Source: Apostichopus japonicus
Taxonomy: Eukaryota > Echinodermata > Holothuroidea > Aspidochirotida > Stichopodidae
DNA: 64,000 nucleotides
Assembly: GCF_037975245.1 (NCBI RefSeq)
Contig: NC_092561.1
Span: 372,001-436,000, forward strand
Reading direction: 5' to 3'
Position 1 is the first letter of the stretch. Each line of letters begins with the position of its first letter. Made by a program: the position numbers and the translations under genes. This document shows, piece by piece, positions 27,782-52,186 of this stretch. A model generated the notes under the pieces. It was not told the DNA's origin, did no database searches, and was given only the letters and a program-made list of their open reading frames with translations.

Positions 27782-27878
27782 CTCTGGTAATGTATCCACA
27801 ACAAATATGGGTTTGAACGTTGTATAACTGTTTCTTATGACAGCCTGTGTAGTCCTGTACTTATTTTGTGAACAACGC
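27782..27878 (-). other. Probable 5' UTR part of transporter A exon 1
   Basis: The exon carrying the chosen start codon begins at 27878 after TTATTTCAG on the minus strand, so at least one further exon lies upstream. The 97 bases before the ATG are open in frame and could instead be coding. No second upstream Met is seen in this exon. Confidence 0.55.
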
Positions 27879-28258
27879 CTGAAATAAAACACACTTCAGT
27901 GGGTTTCTCTATATATTGTACGTGGAGTATCCTTTCCACTTGTACACGCTTTGCTGACTTTGGCAGACTACAGTGTACGTTCTTAATAGATAGTGAAAAC
28001 GTAAAACAAGGTACCAGCCTACTTCAGAATGATCGGTAACGAAACTTGAATGAATATTCAATGAAGACAAAAATCCTCTTTGTTCTGTGTTCCCGACTGC
28101 ATGACGGATAATAAGAATAGGTGTAATACAAGTTATAACCCAAATCGAGTAAACAAAATTCGACGTGACTTAAAACCGCCCTCCACGACTGGCAATGTCC
28201 CGAATCAACTCGGCGTTCTCGGCTGAAGGTTCAATGGAACTGACTCGCGGACACTCAC

Positions 28259-28520
28259 CGACTGGTGGGCGCACACAAAAGCTAGTTTTCTTGTTAACGA
28301 CAGGGTCTCGTTTAGGTCACATGTAAATTTACTTTCCCATGATTAGCTACAAGATTTGTTAAAACTGTACGATTTTAGTAGTGAACAACCGCACACTGCC
28401 GACTACCAGTCGGTGGGAAACGTAATTGCTCAGTTTTCCCGACAGACAGTCGAAGCGAATTTAAACCTAGCAAACTCTTGAAAAACCACAGTCTACACAC
28501 TGCCCGACCGACCACGATCC
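28259..28520 (-). promoter_or_regulatory. Candidate noncoding first exon/promoter of transporter A
   Basis: On the minus strand a strong donor CG|GTGAGT sits at 28259/28258, preceded by a comparatively CpG-rich stretch that also holds an inverted repeat CCGACT-ACC-AGTCGG near 28398. This would supply the 5' exon implied by the acceptor at 27879. There is no direct proof of transcription. Confidence 0.35.
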
Positions 28521-29487
28521 AAGACAGCTTGACCGTTGTATGTTACCATAGTTTTAAAGGCTTTTGGTATGTTACTGTAGCCCTATGACTTCATGGCTCA
28601 TCTGTCTACGCCACAACATGATATTCACATTCAAGTTTTTAGATGATGAAACCCCCTTGTTACTGAACTGGGTTCTTTTGGGGGAGGGGAGAACGAGGGA
28701 TAGGGGGTATAGCTGACCGCGTAACACATGATACAGCCTCGTTAAACTTAGTCTGTGCCTGTGTGTGTACACAATGTTATATCTTGCGATGAGAGTTTGA
28801 TATCCTTGTACGGATGTTAAGTTGTTTGTACGACGTTGTCCGTAAGTTGTGTGGCCGTTTTGCAATTAAATAAACAAAGAAGGCGTTAATGTTTACTTTT
28901 ATGTTGCTTTTATTTATTTTAGATACATTCTTTGGTATAGTAAGAAACAAACGGAAAAAAGAATAGGCTGCGTCATTTATAATGTATACACTTTAATCCA
29001 ATATGGATCTTCATTTACTTCGTTCCAATTCCGTTTTATATTTGCGAAGTTATTCTAACGTAGTTAGGATATAGTTAGTTCTGATCGAAAACGATTTCTG
29101 TGTAATATTGCGGTAAAATATAACTGCGTGCAAAAGGGGAACATTTGAAACTCCATACCCCATAGTTCTTTCCAATCAATCTGTAAATATCCAACTACAT
29201 GTCCAAATTATAACCGCGTTCTATTGGTTTAAAGTTTTAATATATATATATATATATACGTTGCCCCCCAAAAATGTTGTTACTCTCCTACTGAACACTA
29301 TATATATATCCATCAAATTAACAACTCGGCGGTTGATTAAAATTCCTAATCATCTAGTCGTACACGTTGATATGTATCGAGAACAGACACATACCTATCA
29401 GAAATGCTATAAAAAAGGCAAAACGAATATACTACAACGATCTCTTTAATACAACTCATAAAACCAAAAGTAAGCTTGAAAAGCCAG

Positions 29488-30556
29488 TGAGCTGTTACGA
29501 TGCAAAGATAATGTACATAGCCGCCTTCTCAATAACCAACCCGCTCTGTTAAGATGCAAAGATAATGTACATAGCCGCCTCTCAATAACCAACCCGCTCT
29601 GTTACTATGCTATGAATTTACATAGCCGCCTCTCAATAACCAACCCTCTCTGTTACTATGCTATGAATTTACATAGCCGCCTCTCAATAACCAACCCGCT
29701 CTGTTACTATGCTATGAATTTACATAGCCGCCTTCTCAATAACCAACCCTCTCTGTTACTATGCTATGAATTTACATAGCCGCCTCTCAATAACCAACCC
29801 TCTCTGTTACTATGCTATGAATTTACATAGCCGCCTTCTCAATAACCAACCCTCTCTGTTACTATGCTATGAATTTACATAGCCGCCTTCTCAATAACCA
29901 ACCCTCTCTGTTACTATGCTATGAATTTACATAGCCGCCTTCTCAATAACCAACCCTCTCTGTTACTATGCTATGAATTTACATAGCCGCCTTCTCAATA
30001 ACCAACCCTCTCTGTTACTATGCTATGAATTTACATAGCCGCCTTCTCAATAACCAACCCTCTCTGTTACTATGCTATGAATTTACATAGCCGCCTTCTC
30101 AATAACCAACCCTCTCTGTTACTATGCTATGAATTTACATAGCCGCCTCCTCAATAACCAACCCTCTCTGTTACTATGCTATGAATTTACATAGCCGCCT
30201 TCTCAATAACCAACCCGCTCTGTTACTATGCTATGAATTTACATAGCCGCCTTCTCAATAACCAACCCGCTCTGTTACTATGCTATGAATTTACATAGCC
30301 GCCTTCTCAATAACCAACCCGCTCTGTTACTATGCTATGAATTTACATAGCCGCCTTCTCAATAACCAACCCGCTCTGTTACTATGCTATGAATTTACAT
30401 AGCCGCCTTCTCAATAACCAACCCGCTCTGTTACTATGCTATGAATTTACATAGCCGCCTTCTCAATAACCCGCAACCCGCTCTGTTACTATGCTATGAA
30501 TTTACATAGCCGCCTTCTCAATAACCAACCCTCTTTGTTATACTATGCTATGAATT
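29488..30556. repeat. 52-bp tandem satellite, about 20 copies
   Basis: Unit of 51-52 bp running TTACTATGCTATGAATTTAC then ATAGCCGCCTTCTCAATAAC then CAACCCTCTCTG. It contains the small inverted repeat CTATG-aattta-CATAG. Units alternate between CAACCCTCTCTG and CAACCCGCTCTG in blocks, and between CCTTCTC and CCTCTC. The first two units carry GATGCAAAGATAATGTACATAG, a likely older variant at the array edge. It lies between transporters A and B. Confidence 0.95.
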
Positions 30557-30990
30557 TGTTAAGTTTTTTACAGAGGAGATCAATAATATCTGGTCTAAGC
30601 TGGATCAAGCTGCGCAAGCAACGGACCATTTGTGGGTTACAACAGAAGACCATATCACTGAAGCCACAGCGTATATTCACAATTCCCCTGCTTGATTAGT
30701 AACTTGGAACATAAGCCCCATACCCTACCAACTTCACTGGTTGCCTATAGAGTAGAGAGCCATTTTGAAGGTACTTCTTATTATTTACTGTTCCCTTGCT
30801 ACGGGCCATCCTTCTTTTATTATATAGCTCTTGCTTTAAACACTGGACTGAGATCCTACGGCTAATACAGTCATGTTCATTGGAACTCGCTCCCTCTACC
30901 TATTAGAAATTCGACTTCGTTTTATGATAGCCAGATATGTCTGAAACCATGGAGGTGGCAATAAAATGTTTCTTGAAGTTTGAACATGAA
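30553..30990 (+). mobile_element. Internally deleted LINE 3' remnant
   Basis: The plus strand first gives FFTEEINNIWSKLDQ, which resembles the segment before the RT domain of CR1/Jockey-type LINEs. It then jumps to the C-terminal signature LHWLPIE near 30732, followed by VHWNSLPLPIRNSTSFY near 30875-30925 after a frame change. Most of the reverse transcriptase is missing. An AT-rich tail follows at about 30985-31020. The remnant directly abuts the 52-bp satellite. Confidence 0.7.
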
Positions 30991-31431
30991 TGATATCTTT
31001 ATTTATTTATTTTTACTTCCTAGCATATATTCGATTATACTGTTTAACAATGGTTACCTCTGTTAACTCCTACCTCGAACTCAAAGCCATGAATTATGTC
31101 AAAACCATGACCATTCCTAGCATATTTGCAATAATACTGGTTAACTCTAACAACTCCATTTGACCCCGGGTCTCAACAACGAGTAAGTAAACTGTTCACC
31201 GTATAACGAACGTTAAAAATATTGATTTACCAAGACGACCAACAGTGTTTGTAAATTCACTCAACTTTCTATTCAATCGGTACAAAAGAGTTTGGTTCTT
31301 AAATTGCGGTTGGATTGACGATAGCTCTGAAGTGGTCAGTCAACTAATTTGTTTTTTTTTATTATCCAAGATCAGAAGGATTGTAATGATGGGAGTGAAT
31401 AGACTTTCACGAACCCAGTTAATGAGGTTAC

Positions 31432-31437
31432 TTTATT
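31432..31437 (-). terminator. Polyadenylation signal of transporter B
   Basis: AATAAA on the minus strand, 38 bases after the TAG stop of transporter B (31475). Confidence 0.5.
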
Positions 31438-31474
31438 CGCTTGCTACTGCGTAAGGCCTTATTATTCCGCGTAG

Positions 31475-42278
<10,804 letters not shown>

Positions 42279-43542
42279 ATTACTTTATTTCACAGGTATC
42301 TGCAAAAAGATATATTCTCGAAAAACGAAGTCTCCGTCCACTTCTGTGTTGATGACACTGTTGTGTAAACTATATTGTTTCCCGCCCACAACCTCAGTAG
42401 CATATACACGAAATCGCATAAAGTGGTGCCTGTAGGTTTATGGTAAGCTAAATTAAACAAGAAATTGGCCTTTGTTTGAATGTCGTATCAACGAAGGACA
42501 AAGTCCTGAAATTCTTTATCAACATGTGTCACACGGTCTATTCTTTAATCCTTGATAACACTCACAGGGGAAGGTGGTCGTAAAAGTTCTTTGTTTTTAG
42601 GGATGGTATACCTGCCACCTTATCAAAAACTGCAAACATTTGATAGGCCTAATCAATTACCATGAAATTGACGTTTTTTAACAATTAATTTACTGAAAAT
42701 AGGTTGTTCTGATTGATCACTCGTCTACTTCTTTTCATCAATTTCTAGATTCTCGTTCCAAATCGTGACATACATTGGCAATATCTTTCAGGATTCAATG
42801 GAATCTTAATTATATGTATAATTCAGGCCATATAGGCTAGGTTCGTGCATTTAAATACTATGCACTGTATAGTAGGCAATACCTGTTTTCTTAAAGTGAA
42901 CCCGTGTTTGTGTGAGTTTTTGCATCTGTGATCGTTGTGGTCAAGTAGATGGCTACCAGTCTGCGTCCACGTGTATCATCATTATGTATGATTTGTTGTT
43001 TTTTTTGTCTAATATATTCCATTCAGCTGTTATTTTCGTATCTATGCGAACTGTAAACTTTCTTTGCTTCGAAAAGCTTCAGAGGTATATGGGGGAAAGC
43101 CTGCCTACACCCCACCTACGGCCACGCTTAAAGGAAACCAGAAATGTATAAGGAAAAAAAAAACAAAAGTACAGAGGAATTCAGCAAATAAGAAAATCGA
43201 GTGTAGGTTTACATATTGTTGAATCATAATAATCATTTGTATTACTTCAGAACTATTGCATTAACAAATTTGCATACAACTTCTAGAAAATACTTGAGTG
43301 GATATTATATAGGCTATAATTCTCCAATTGATTCAAAGATAATGGGAAGAATCAATAAGGTACACGGTTAAACAGGACCACGTGACTTAACGTAGTCAGT
43401 GAGATACAAGTGAGATACAACAACAAAATAGTTCAAATGTCTGTTTATTTGGTAATAAGTCCCGCAAGAGAAATACCACCATTTCATGATTTCATATCAA
43501 ACACAGTTTTTCAAATCATAGACATGTATTATATATATTATA

Positions 43543-44026
43543 CAGGGATGTGCCCACGCTGGGCGGCACTGGGCGGCCCGCCCAGCACTAAAAATTACCG
43601 CGCAGCACTGTCTTACAAATCGTGAATCCCGACCAGCACTATTTTCATCTAAAATCCCGACATTTCTAACAATATATTCAACATAAATTGGGCCTAGCCT
43701 ATGCCAAAATCAGACAGACTAATAATGTCTCAGTTACGCATGCGAGAAACATAATTTACTATGAACTTACTTTGCAACAAACTAATAACTTTTACCAGGT
43801 ACGTACTATATTTCACTAAAAAAAAAATTAAAAATGTAAATTGTTAGCAAAACTAGTACTTGTGTATGTGCTTAAAAAGCTACACAAGTGCCAGCATTTG
43901 GCATCTGAGCACCTTTAAAAATCGAAATTTCTCAAAGGGGAGGCGGACACCCCCTCCCTCTTAGACCCCTGCCCCAAGACGGCGATCGGTATAACCGGCA
44001 CTCAGGAAATCCTGGGCACATCCCTG
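43543..44026. mobile_element. hAT-like nonautonomous element, 484 bp
   Basis: Perfect 14-bp terminal inverted repeats, CAGGGATGTGCCCA at 43543-43556 and its complement at 44013-44026. The CAGGG start is typical of hAT elements. The 8-bp flanks (ATATTATA left, ATTCTATG right) match at 5 of 8 positions, so the target duplication is degraded or coincidental. No transposase reading frame is present. The inner left end is GC-rich (GGGCGGC repeats). Confidence 0.8.
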
Positions 44027-44420
44027 ATTCTATGTAGCCGCGTACAAATCACCTCGGGACGACATTCTTTGTGCTTTATGCATAGTATTAGTTGAATTCG
44101 ATACAATATTAATAGGTCTATGAAGATGACATTGGAATCAATAAAGAAGCAGCTTTTTTTCTTTCTTTAAAAAAAAACAGTATTCCTCAAACTTTTAGAT
44201 TGCAATTGATCACGCTAAGACAACCTTCTTCTTCTTTTTTTTCACTAAGTGAACAAATAAATTTTATTTAATGAATTTGTATCCATCTTCAACTTTTAGC
44301 TTATCTGACTCTTTTCATAGAATAGCATAGTAATGGGACTTCATTCGATCAGTCAATTACAGTTTACGTACTCATAACTTCATCGCCTTGGTGAGCTCGG
44401 GAAAACGATAAAGTTATTGA

Positions 44421-44426
44421 TTTATT
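44421..44426 (-). terminator. Polyadenylation signal of transporter C
   Basis: AATAAA on the minus strand, about 110 bases after the TGA stop of transporter C (44537). Confidence 0.45.
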
Positions 44427-44536
44427 TGCCTTATACTTCAGATAACTGTTGGATCTCGTATTAAGCAACTGTGGCAAGTTTTCCACACTAAATAAGGCTT
44501 TCCCAAAACTGAGTATTGATGTCTCCCAACAAGTTG

Positions 44537-46014
44537 TCAACTTCGTGAAGTCAAATCGGAAATATATGTAGTCGGGAGAGCTGTGCTAGTTGCATTGATT
44601 TCCATAGTTGTCTCATAATCGGAAGCATCGTATAAAATACCTGAGCAAAGACGGAAGAAAATAAAAAGCCACTCTTTAATACCTCCGAATGTACTCTTGT
44701 CAATGTAATATGAGAGTTCAGATCTTAATATTGGGTGGTTGAAAGATGAAAATGAATATGACGGATAGTGATAACGTAAAATACAGGTGCTTTCGGGAGT
44801 CCATTTTGGAGTAACCCTTTGACAGTGTAAGCCTTTACTGGGAAAACTATAGCACTGGTATTGTCAGAAAGTTTCCACTGCAACAGGAATGTGGTAATGC
44901 TGGTTTATGGAAGCACCCACGTAAACGGGGATCCCCCCCCCCCCCATAATAAGATCAACGGGATCCACCTATTGACAGGCAGAATATTATAGATAAAAAT
45001 CCTAGTCTACGGTACATAAATATGTCATATATATATGTGCGGTAAAATCTTAAAAGTCGAAAATTCTTCAACATTATTTCAAAAGTTGCAAAATATATAT
45101 ATCGCCATTTGCGATTTGCACCCAAGCACCCTCCATAAGACCAACATGTCTCAAAGGGGAGGGGACCATCCCTCCGAGTCCATTTTACGACTTGGTATAT
45201 TATCCCTTCCCAGGCTGCCCCTCCCCCAGTACAAACTAGCTGGTTGAGCAGGCAATGCTGATTCCTTGTAATCCGTTCATATTATTCAAATAACTTTCTG
45301 TCATAAAATCCAACCTGCAGGGCGCCTCCTATTCAAAATACAAGTTGCCCTACAGTGTTGGGCAGCGGAATTATCATAAATTGTTACAGATTACATATTT
45401 ACTCGTCTTTAAAATATGCCTAAACGACTTCCAGAAATGTCTTTTGATCATATCCTGTTACATAACCTATAAAGTGGCATACAAAGATGGTTTATTGAAA
45501 GACTGTGTAATATTTTATTCGTTTGTTACCTGCCACGCATGCAGTCATAAAACAGGCTGTAGTTCCACCAATGAAGGCCCGTATTGCTACTTCAGCGAGA
45601 TCAGACCCTCGAGAAGGGGCAATCGAAGTGAGCGCTCCAAGTTGGATACCTATTGTTCCAACATTAGAGAAACCAGAGAGGGCATATGTTGCAATCACTT
45701 CCGATCTTATCTGTGATACAAATGAAAAATGACAGATCTTATTATGAATAATTACAAGGCCATTTTTTTTAAACCAAATTTGTACGCATGCGTACTAAAT
45801 ATTGGACTTGATTAGGAGGCTATAGAAACCAGAATGCAACATTTGCAATCGGAAATGTTTACTGTTTTTAAATAGTAACTATAGTAAGGCTAAATCTGAT
45901 CATTCTCCTAATTTGTTAGTACAATTATTTTTCTCAAGGGGAGTGGTTGTAGTAATCTAAGATGGGATTTCCCTACTCACACAGCCCCTCCTTCAGCCCG
46001 TCTCTGATGATTAT

Positions 46015-46097
<83 letters not shown>

Positions 46098-46261
46098 CTA
46101 TATATGCTATATAAATAGGCTATATATAGGCTTTATATATAAGCTATATTTATATAGGCTATAAGTATATATATATAGACTATATATAGGCTATATATGC
46201 TATATAAATAGGCTATACATATAGGCTTTATACATAGGCTATATATATATATAGGCTATAA

Positions 46262-46331
<70 letters not shown>

Positions 46332-49300
46332 TTATATTTATATAGGCATATACATATACATATATATGTACAGATGATTCACATCATAACCTACCGAGAT
46401 TGTAGGTCCTCCTCCTGTTATCCTGTTGTTGATTATTTCAGCTAATCTCTCGAAAGCAACAAACTCATTGAGAAAAGTCTTTAGACCGATTAGTTCTGCA
46501 ACAATACGACAATCCTCCCACTGGACCCCCATCAAAAATGCGAAAGGTGCAAATACATAGGAACAGATAAACTGAAAATTACAAAATCAAAATTGATTAA
46601 ATATCAAGAACTTCGCATTTTTTTTTTGCACAGACAACTTAAATATCATTGAAATGTAATTATGTTAATTTATTCCAAAAAATAGGTGATGTCAAACAGT
46701 TAAATGATACACTTATCGTTTTGGCAACGTTGACACATTTTAGCCGAATTCCTTAAAATATAAGTACAACCTACTAATATGCTGTGGTTCGTTATTCACA
46801 GAGTTTACAGGTAACAAGCTTCTTATATAAAGTTCTTCATATCAAGTACACAAATAGTAAATTTGAAATATGAAACTTTAGTACAGAAAGAATAAAAGAC
46901 AATATGCTACTATCACTAACTTCGAAACTTAGTTCTTCGACTCCCACCAAGCTTCCGAGGTATCCCAGAATTCCGTTTAATAACGCCAACACGGCAATGA
47001 ATGCAATCAAGTTACCGGCGATATTAAGAGTTAGGGGTATGGCGGTGATGGCGCCACGTGATATTGCCTCCGTAAGGTTCTTCTGGTCACTACAATGAAG
47101 GTTACATTCATCATTATTGAATAATATATCTCAGTTGAGAGGAACATAGCCTACTATATACTATTCTCTCCCTCGAGTAAAGTTCTAAAATGATATAGAA
47201 TCAGATAAAAATCAACTGTGCGAAATAGGTAGCTTGTTATTGACATATATAAACATGTCCAAGTTATACCCGTCACAGTATATCTCAAGTAATATGGTAA
47301 GAACGACTTTCTTTAAACCCTGAATAAGTGCCATACAATTTGTGTAGAGTTCTACTATTTATTTCTCTGACTCTTCAAGTAAATCAATTTCGTCGTTGTT
47401 CTTTTTTTAACACTGTTGTAACTCTTCCGTATCCGAATCAGAAATATTCGCATGTTATATAACCGCATGTAATCTTTACTTTCCGGTTCATCCCCCCCCC
47501 ACCCACCACTCCGCCCCTCTCTCTCACACCTCTTTCTATGCCTCTGTCTTCACCCCCCTCCCCACTCTTTCTCACCTTCGTAGTCATGCAGTGCAAACGA
47601 AACACGTACCGTTGGTTAAATGACTTATCTTACAGTTTAAGGGTTGCACAGATAGAGCGATGTCGTCTTTAACTAATCTTTAACATTGAACCTTTTAATG
47701 TATAGCTGATAAAGTGGTGAAATTAATACGACCAGCGAATCTCGTATTAACCATATAAAGCCTACACATTACAAATAAAAATAATAAAATAAAAATTGGT
47801 GCTAGTTATACCACAATAAAATATTCCTTATCTTACCCTTTGGGTAAATTAATCTCTTCCACCTTCTGAAATTTGGACTTTTCCGTCTCCGGGTAGAAAA
47901 GTTTCGCAATCGCAAGAGCTGCCGGAGCGGACATGACGGAAGCCGATAATAGATGTGACGCACTTATTCCAAATGCGATGTAAGCTCCAAGAACACTCCC
48001 AGCGAGTGTTGCAAAGGCTCCTGTCATAACAGCATGGAGTTCGGATTTAGTCATGTCCTTTAAGATCGGTTTGATCAGCAATGGTGCTTCGGTCTGTAAC
48101 ATTACAAGAAAAGCCATATGTCATTGACTCATAAAGGAATATTTGAAACCCCACTATTACTTATAAGTGGATGTGCTGAAATGGCCGCTATGATTTTAAA
48201 AGTCCAAGACTTTCTTGCGGTGACGGTTCTGAAATAGGTTCCATGGTACCCGTATTTTTCAAGTATGATTGTTAAAGTCATCATATGCGTCAAAAGGGCA
48301 GCATTTCAATATCATTTGTTGACAAGGAAGACTAGCGTCCCCTCAGTTAATACACGGTATTGTTTAACTCCCTTATTAACCCCCCCCCCCCCCTCCACCT
48401 TTTACCACATCCACCAACATACAAATATGGCATATGATATATAGTTGTCAATGTAAAAGACGAATATGACTAGCCAACTGCCAAATCTCTTTCTCTATCG
48501 ACTACCTCTCCACACCCCACCCCACACGACGCCCGCCCCACAACCCGATTGAAAAGGTTGGTTATGCCACTGCAGTACTGTTTGATTTCGTCTAAGATTT
48601 GTATTCCATTAAATTTAATTATTTTTGTTTGTTTAAAGCTTAAATATTTCACATCGAAATATTTCTTGTAACGTCGCGAATATTTATTGGAAAGTATCAT
48701 TATTGACGACCTTAGTCAAAAATCTCTTTATTTGAATTATCATAACTTACCGGGCCAACAAATATATTTCCTGCTACGTTTAATGATTCGGCAGCTGATA
48801 TCTTCATGGTCCTTTCCATCAACCAGGCTATCTTCTTTATGGCATATTGCATGGCTCCCCAGTAGTACAGTACGGAGATACAGGTGCTGAAATATATGAC
48901 CGAAGGAAGGACCTATAAATTAACGACAATAAAGTATATTGGTTTAGTAATGTCCATAAATTTCAATTCATGATCAATTTTTAGTACAATCGATGTTTGA
49001 CTTCATTTCAACGATACTATTCATCTGTGTGACAATTAAATAGAAAAGAAATTTAAAAGACAAAGGAAATTTGTTTTTATGAAGATATATTTCAAATCAT
49101 GATGATTAATCTGGTGTAGATAATGCCGAAATATCTGAAACAATTCGAGAGTGAAATATGAAAACCGTCGCCGTAGTTCGATCCTAGTAAAACAAAGGTG
49201 ATCTTAACAGACAAACTTGTCGAAAGACATTTGAACAGACAGAACTGTACAAGCTGGATTATAACTTCATAATTGTGAAAAACAGTGCCCGATTAACCAA

Positions 49301-50387
49301 CCACCTGTACGGAGCCCCAATGCATCACATGCTTGCCAGAGGAGGGCCCTTAGGCTGCCCAACTTTATAAGTGCATAGAGGGGAGGTATTAATTCTGGCA
49401 AGCGCAACCGGACAAATGAACATCTGTCCTCGGAGTGTACACGGGGCCCCTTGACATTAGCAGTCTTTTGATTGTTTCACCTGTCGCGTTAATCCGACAT
49501 TGCGGAGGGGGGGGGGGGGGGTAGGTGTGTTCGGGTGTCATGGAAGAGGAAAGACACTCACTTTGAAGGCAAATAAATGGTCGAGATACTGTGGATCTCC
49601 GAACACAAATTTAGCTCCTTCGTCAGAGTAGCCAAGGAATGTTTGAATAACATCGCCTAACCAATTAAATGTTATGTATCCGAGTTTGGTCTTGAGTACA
49701 AACAGAGCCAGGAGGAATTGAAGTACCAAACCCCAAATAACAGGACGCCACTTCACCTGCATATCAAGAAGAATATGAGATTATTATTATTTTCAGAATT
49801 TGACAACACGAAATATTAATTATCGTTAATAATGTTAATTATCGTTGGAACATTTAGAAGGTTCGTGATATACATGGAATTGATACAGACCCGTAGCCAG
49901 GAATTCAAGGAGGGGACACCAACAATGTAAGAAGGGTCACAATACTCGTGTCCTGTATATATGTCCACCCCTAGTCTCTCAAGTTTGTGACATCGCCTTC
50001 CCACCCCCCCCCCCCCACACCTACCCAACTTTAAGGATAAGTAAACCGTCGACTACTATACGGATGAATGTGAGTGGGTGAAGATGTGAAACAAATTTGC
50101 TTTCCGAGTACATACAATGCTAAAAATCACCATATTGCGTCTTACCGACGAGACAAAAGTATGTATCTAATGATGATATAGACCTTAATACACTAACCTT
50201 TCTTGGATATTCCGAAAAGATGTAGGTTACAAACACGAAAAATAACAGACCAACTCCTGAGATGAGTTGTTCTGGATTTTCACGAGACAGGAAGTAAATT
50301 CCTACTCCAATACCAGCTAATATCACCAAGGTAATAAACCTAAAAGGAAAAATAAAGAAATGTTTGTATAATATATATATAAATATA

Positions 50388-50432
<45 letters not shown>

Positions 50433-52155
50433 ATGGTTATAGTATAATTATTCAATTTGCCATATGCCATAACTTATCGACAAGTATAGCCTATACATAT
50501 TTCAACATTCAGTGATTGTCCAAATTATAATTTTAGCGATCCAATATATAACGCCAAATTATTTTCAATTTACAACTTAGTAATGTATTTTTTATCCAGG
50601 TTAGTGCTGCGAGTACAACAAAATGAAAACGCGAGTACAAGAAGAAGTCCCATTGGTATATGAGTACGTCGAGTACAAGGCTCTCAGCATGAGTACGAAT
50701 AACCAACTGCGTACTAGTAGCTAAACCAGGTTTCCAGACTATCACTTAGTACAGGATTGCGAGTACAACTTCACGAACACCCGATACACACAGAGAACAC
50801 AGTTACTACTGTAAATGTTAGTTTTGTGCCAAAGTAAATATTGGATCGCACTATAAATCGTAGCATGTGCTATTATGATGATATGTGTAATCCCGACAAA
50901 TCCAGTTGTTAGGATATGTTGGAATTACACATATCCTCAGTCCTTACTGTAATCCTAATAACACACACATGCTACCGATTTATCAAATTTGTCTGCACAA
51001 TCCAGTTTTAACTGTGGTACAAAACTTTAAGATTTACATTAGTTACTACATGTAATCTCTGTGTGAATCGGCTGCCACGAAGGTGAAAACATGTACTTAC
51101 TACACTAAGTCTGGCATTACCTATATAGGTAACATTTTCAATACAGTGTAACATAACCATTTTTACCTAAAAAGAGTAATCCAGTATACTCTTGGATATA
51201 TAATAAACTTACCGTTTTCCCATTTTCCATATTTTCTCTATGATATCCACAGCAGGGGAGAGACAATTATGCCAGATTTGATCACCAAAATGGTCTCGAA
51301 GAAATGAGTAAATATAAAGGATGAGAACAAGACCAGTAAGGGATAATAGAAACATTGCATTGTCTATGCTTAGATAGCAGGCATATGTGAGGTAGCCGGT
51401 GTAGCAGATAAGCAATATGACCAACATGACTTGTTTCAGTAACTTCTTGTTCTCTTTTCTAAATGCTGAGATCTTTGCTGTGATCGCATCGATGGTCTGC
51501 GGATATTACAACAAGAAAGGATTTATAAATATGATATCGGTTACGCTCCTCTCCTCTAATTTATTGTGTTTTCTTAATGTACTGAATTATTTTCATATTT
51601 TCATTTTATTTTATGTCTGTTTTTCATCATAGCCATTATATGCCACTTATCAGATCATGAACACGAATATAAAATATTGACAGTTTACAGGCATTAATGT
51701 CGTAAGAGATAACTCCAGAATTATAATCTGTACATAAATGTTCTATTGAACTGTATCCGATAAGTGCATATGAGTGCACGAGTCTTACATGTATTGCACT
51801 ATTTAGCAGTTCTTCGTTTTTAGATGGTTACGTTATTACGGGTAAGCAACAAATAGAAAGTTATATCTATAACCCCTCGTTAACTATTAAACAATGCTAT
51901 TGTAAAGCTAAACTATGAAAACATTTTGGTATACATTAAAACAGAAAACATTACCGTCCAAATTTTTGTTTGAAAATCATTATTATCTTCTGCATTGTCA
52001 ACAATTCCCGATTCCTCTTTGGTGTAAACATTTCTTGAGTCCATCTCTCTATCTTTAGCAGGGATGGCATTCGAAGACTTATCGAGGGGATTCAGACTAA
52101 TCTTTTCATATTCGTATTCAAGCTTGAGGAAAGAGAGAAGAAAACGTTGAACAAG

Positions 52156-52186
<31 letters not shown>

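Larger units (their letters stand above)
27879..31474. other. Intergenic region between transporters A and B
   Basis: About 3.7 kb. It holds the candidate first exon of A (28259-28520), a short TA tract at about 29242-29260, a 52-bp satellite array (29488-30556), a plus-strand LINE remnant (30553-30990) and a polyadenylation signal for B at 31432-31437. Otherwise nothing is recognised. Confidence 0.6.
42279..44536. other. Intergenic region between transporters B and C
   Basis: About 2.3 kb, holding the 5' flank of B, a hAT-like MITE (43543-44026) and the putative polyadenylation signal of C (44421-44426). No further exon was recognised. The exon 1 5' UTR of B is not delimited upstream of its ATG. 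Confidence 0.6.

Noticed and set aside
29488-30556. Possible CRISPR-like array
   Set aside because: The 52-bp units are contiguous repeats with no unique spacers, in a eukaryotic intron-rich context. It is a satellite.
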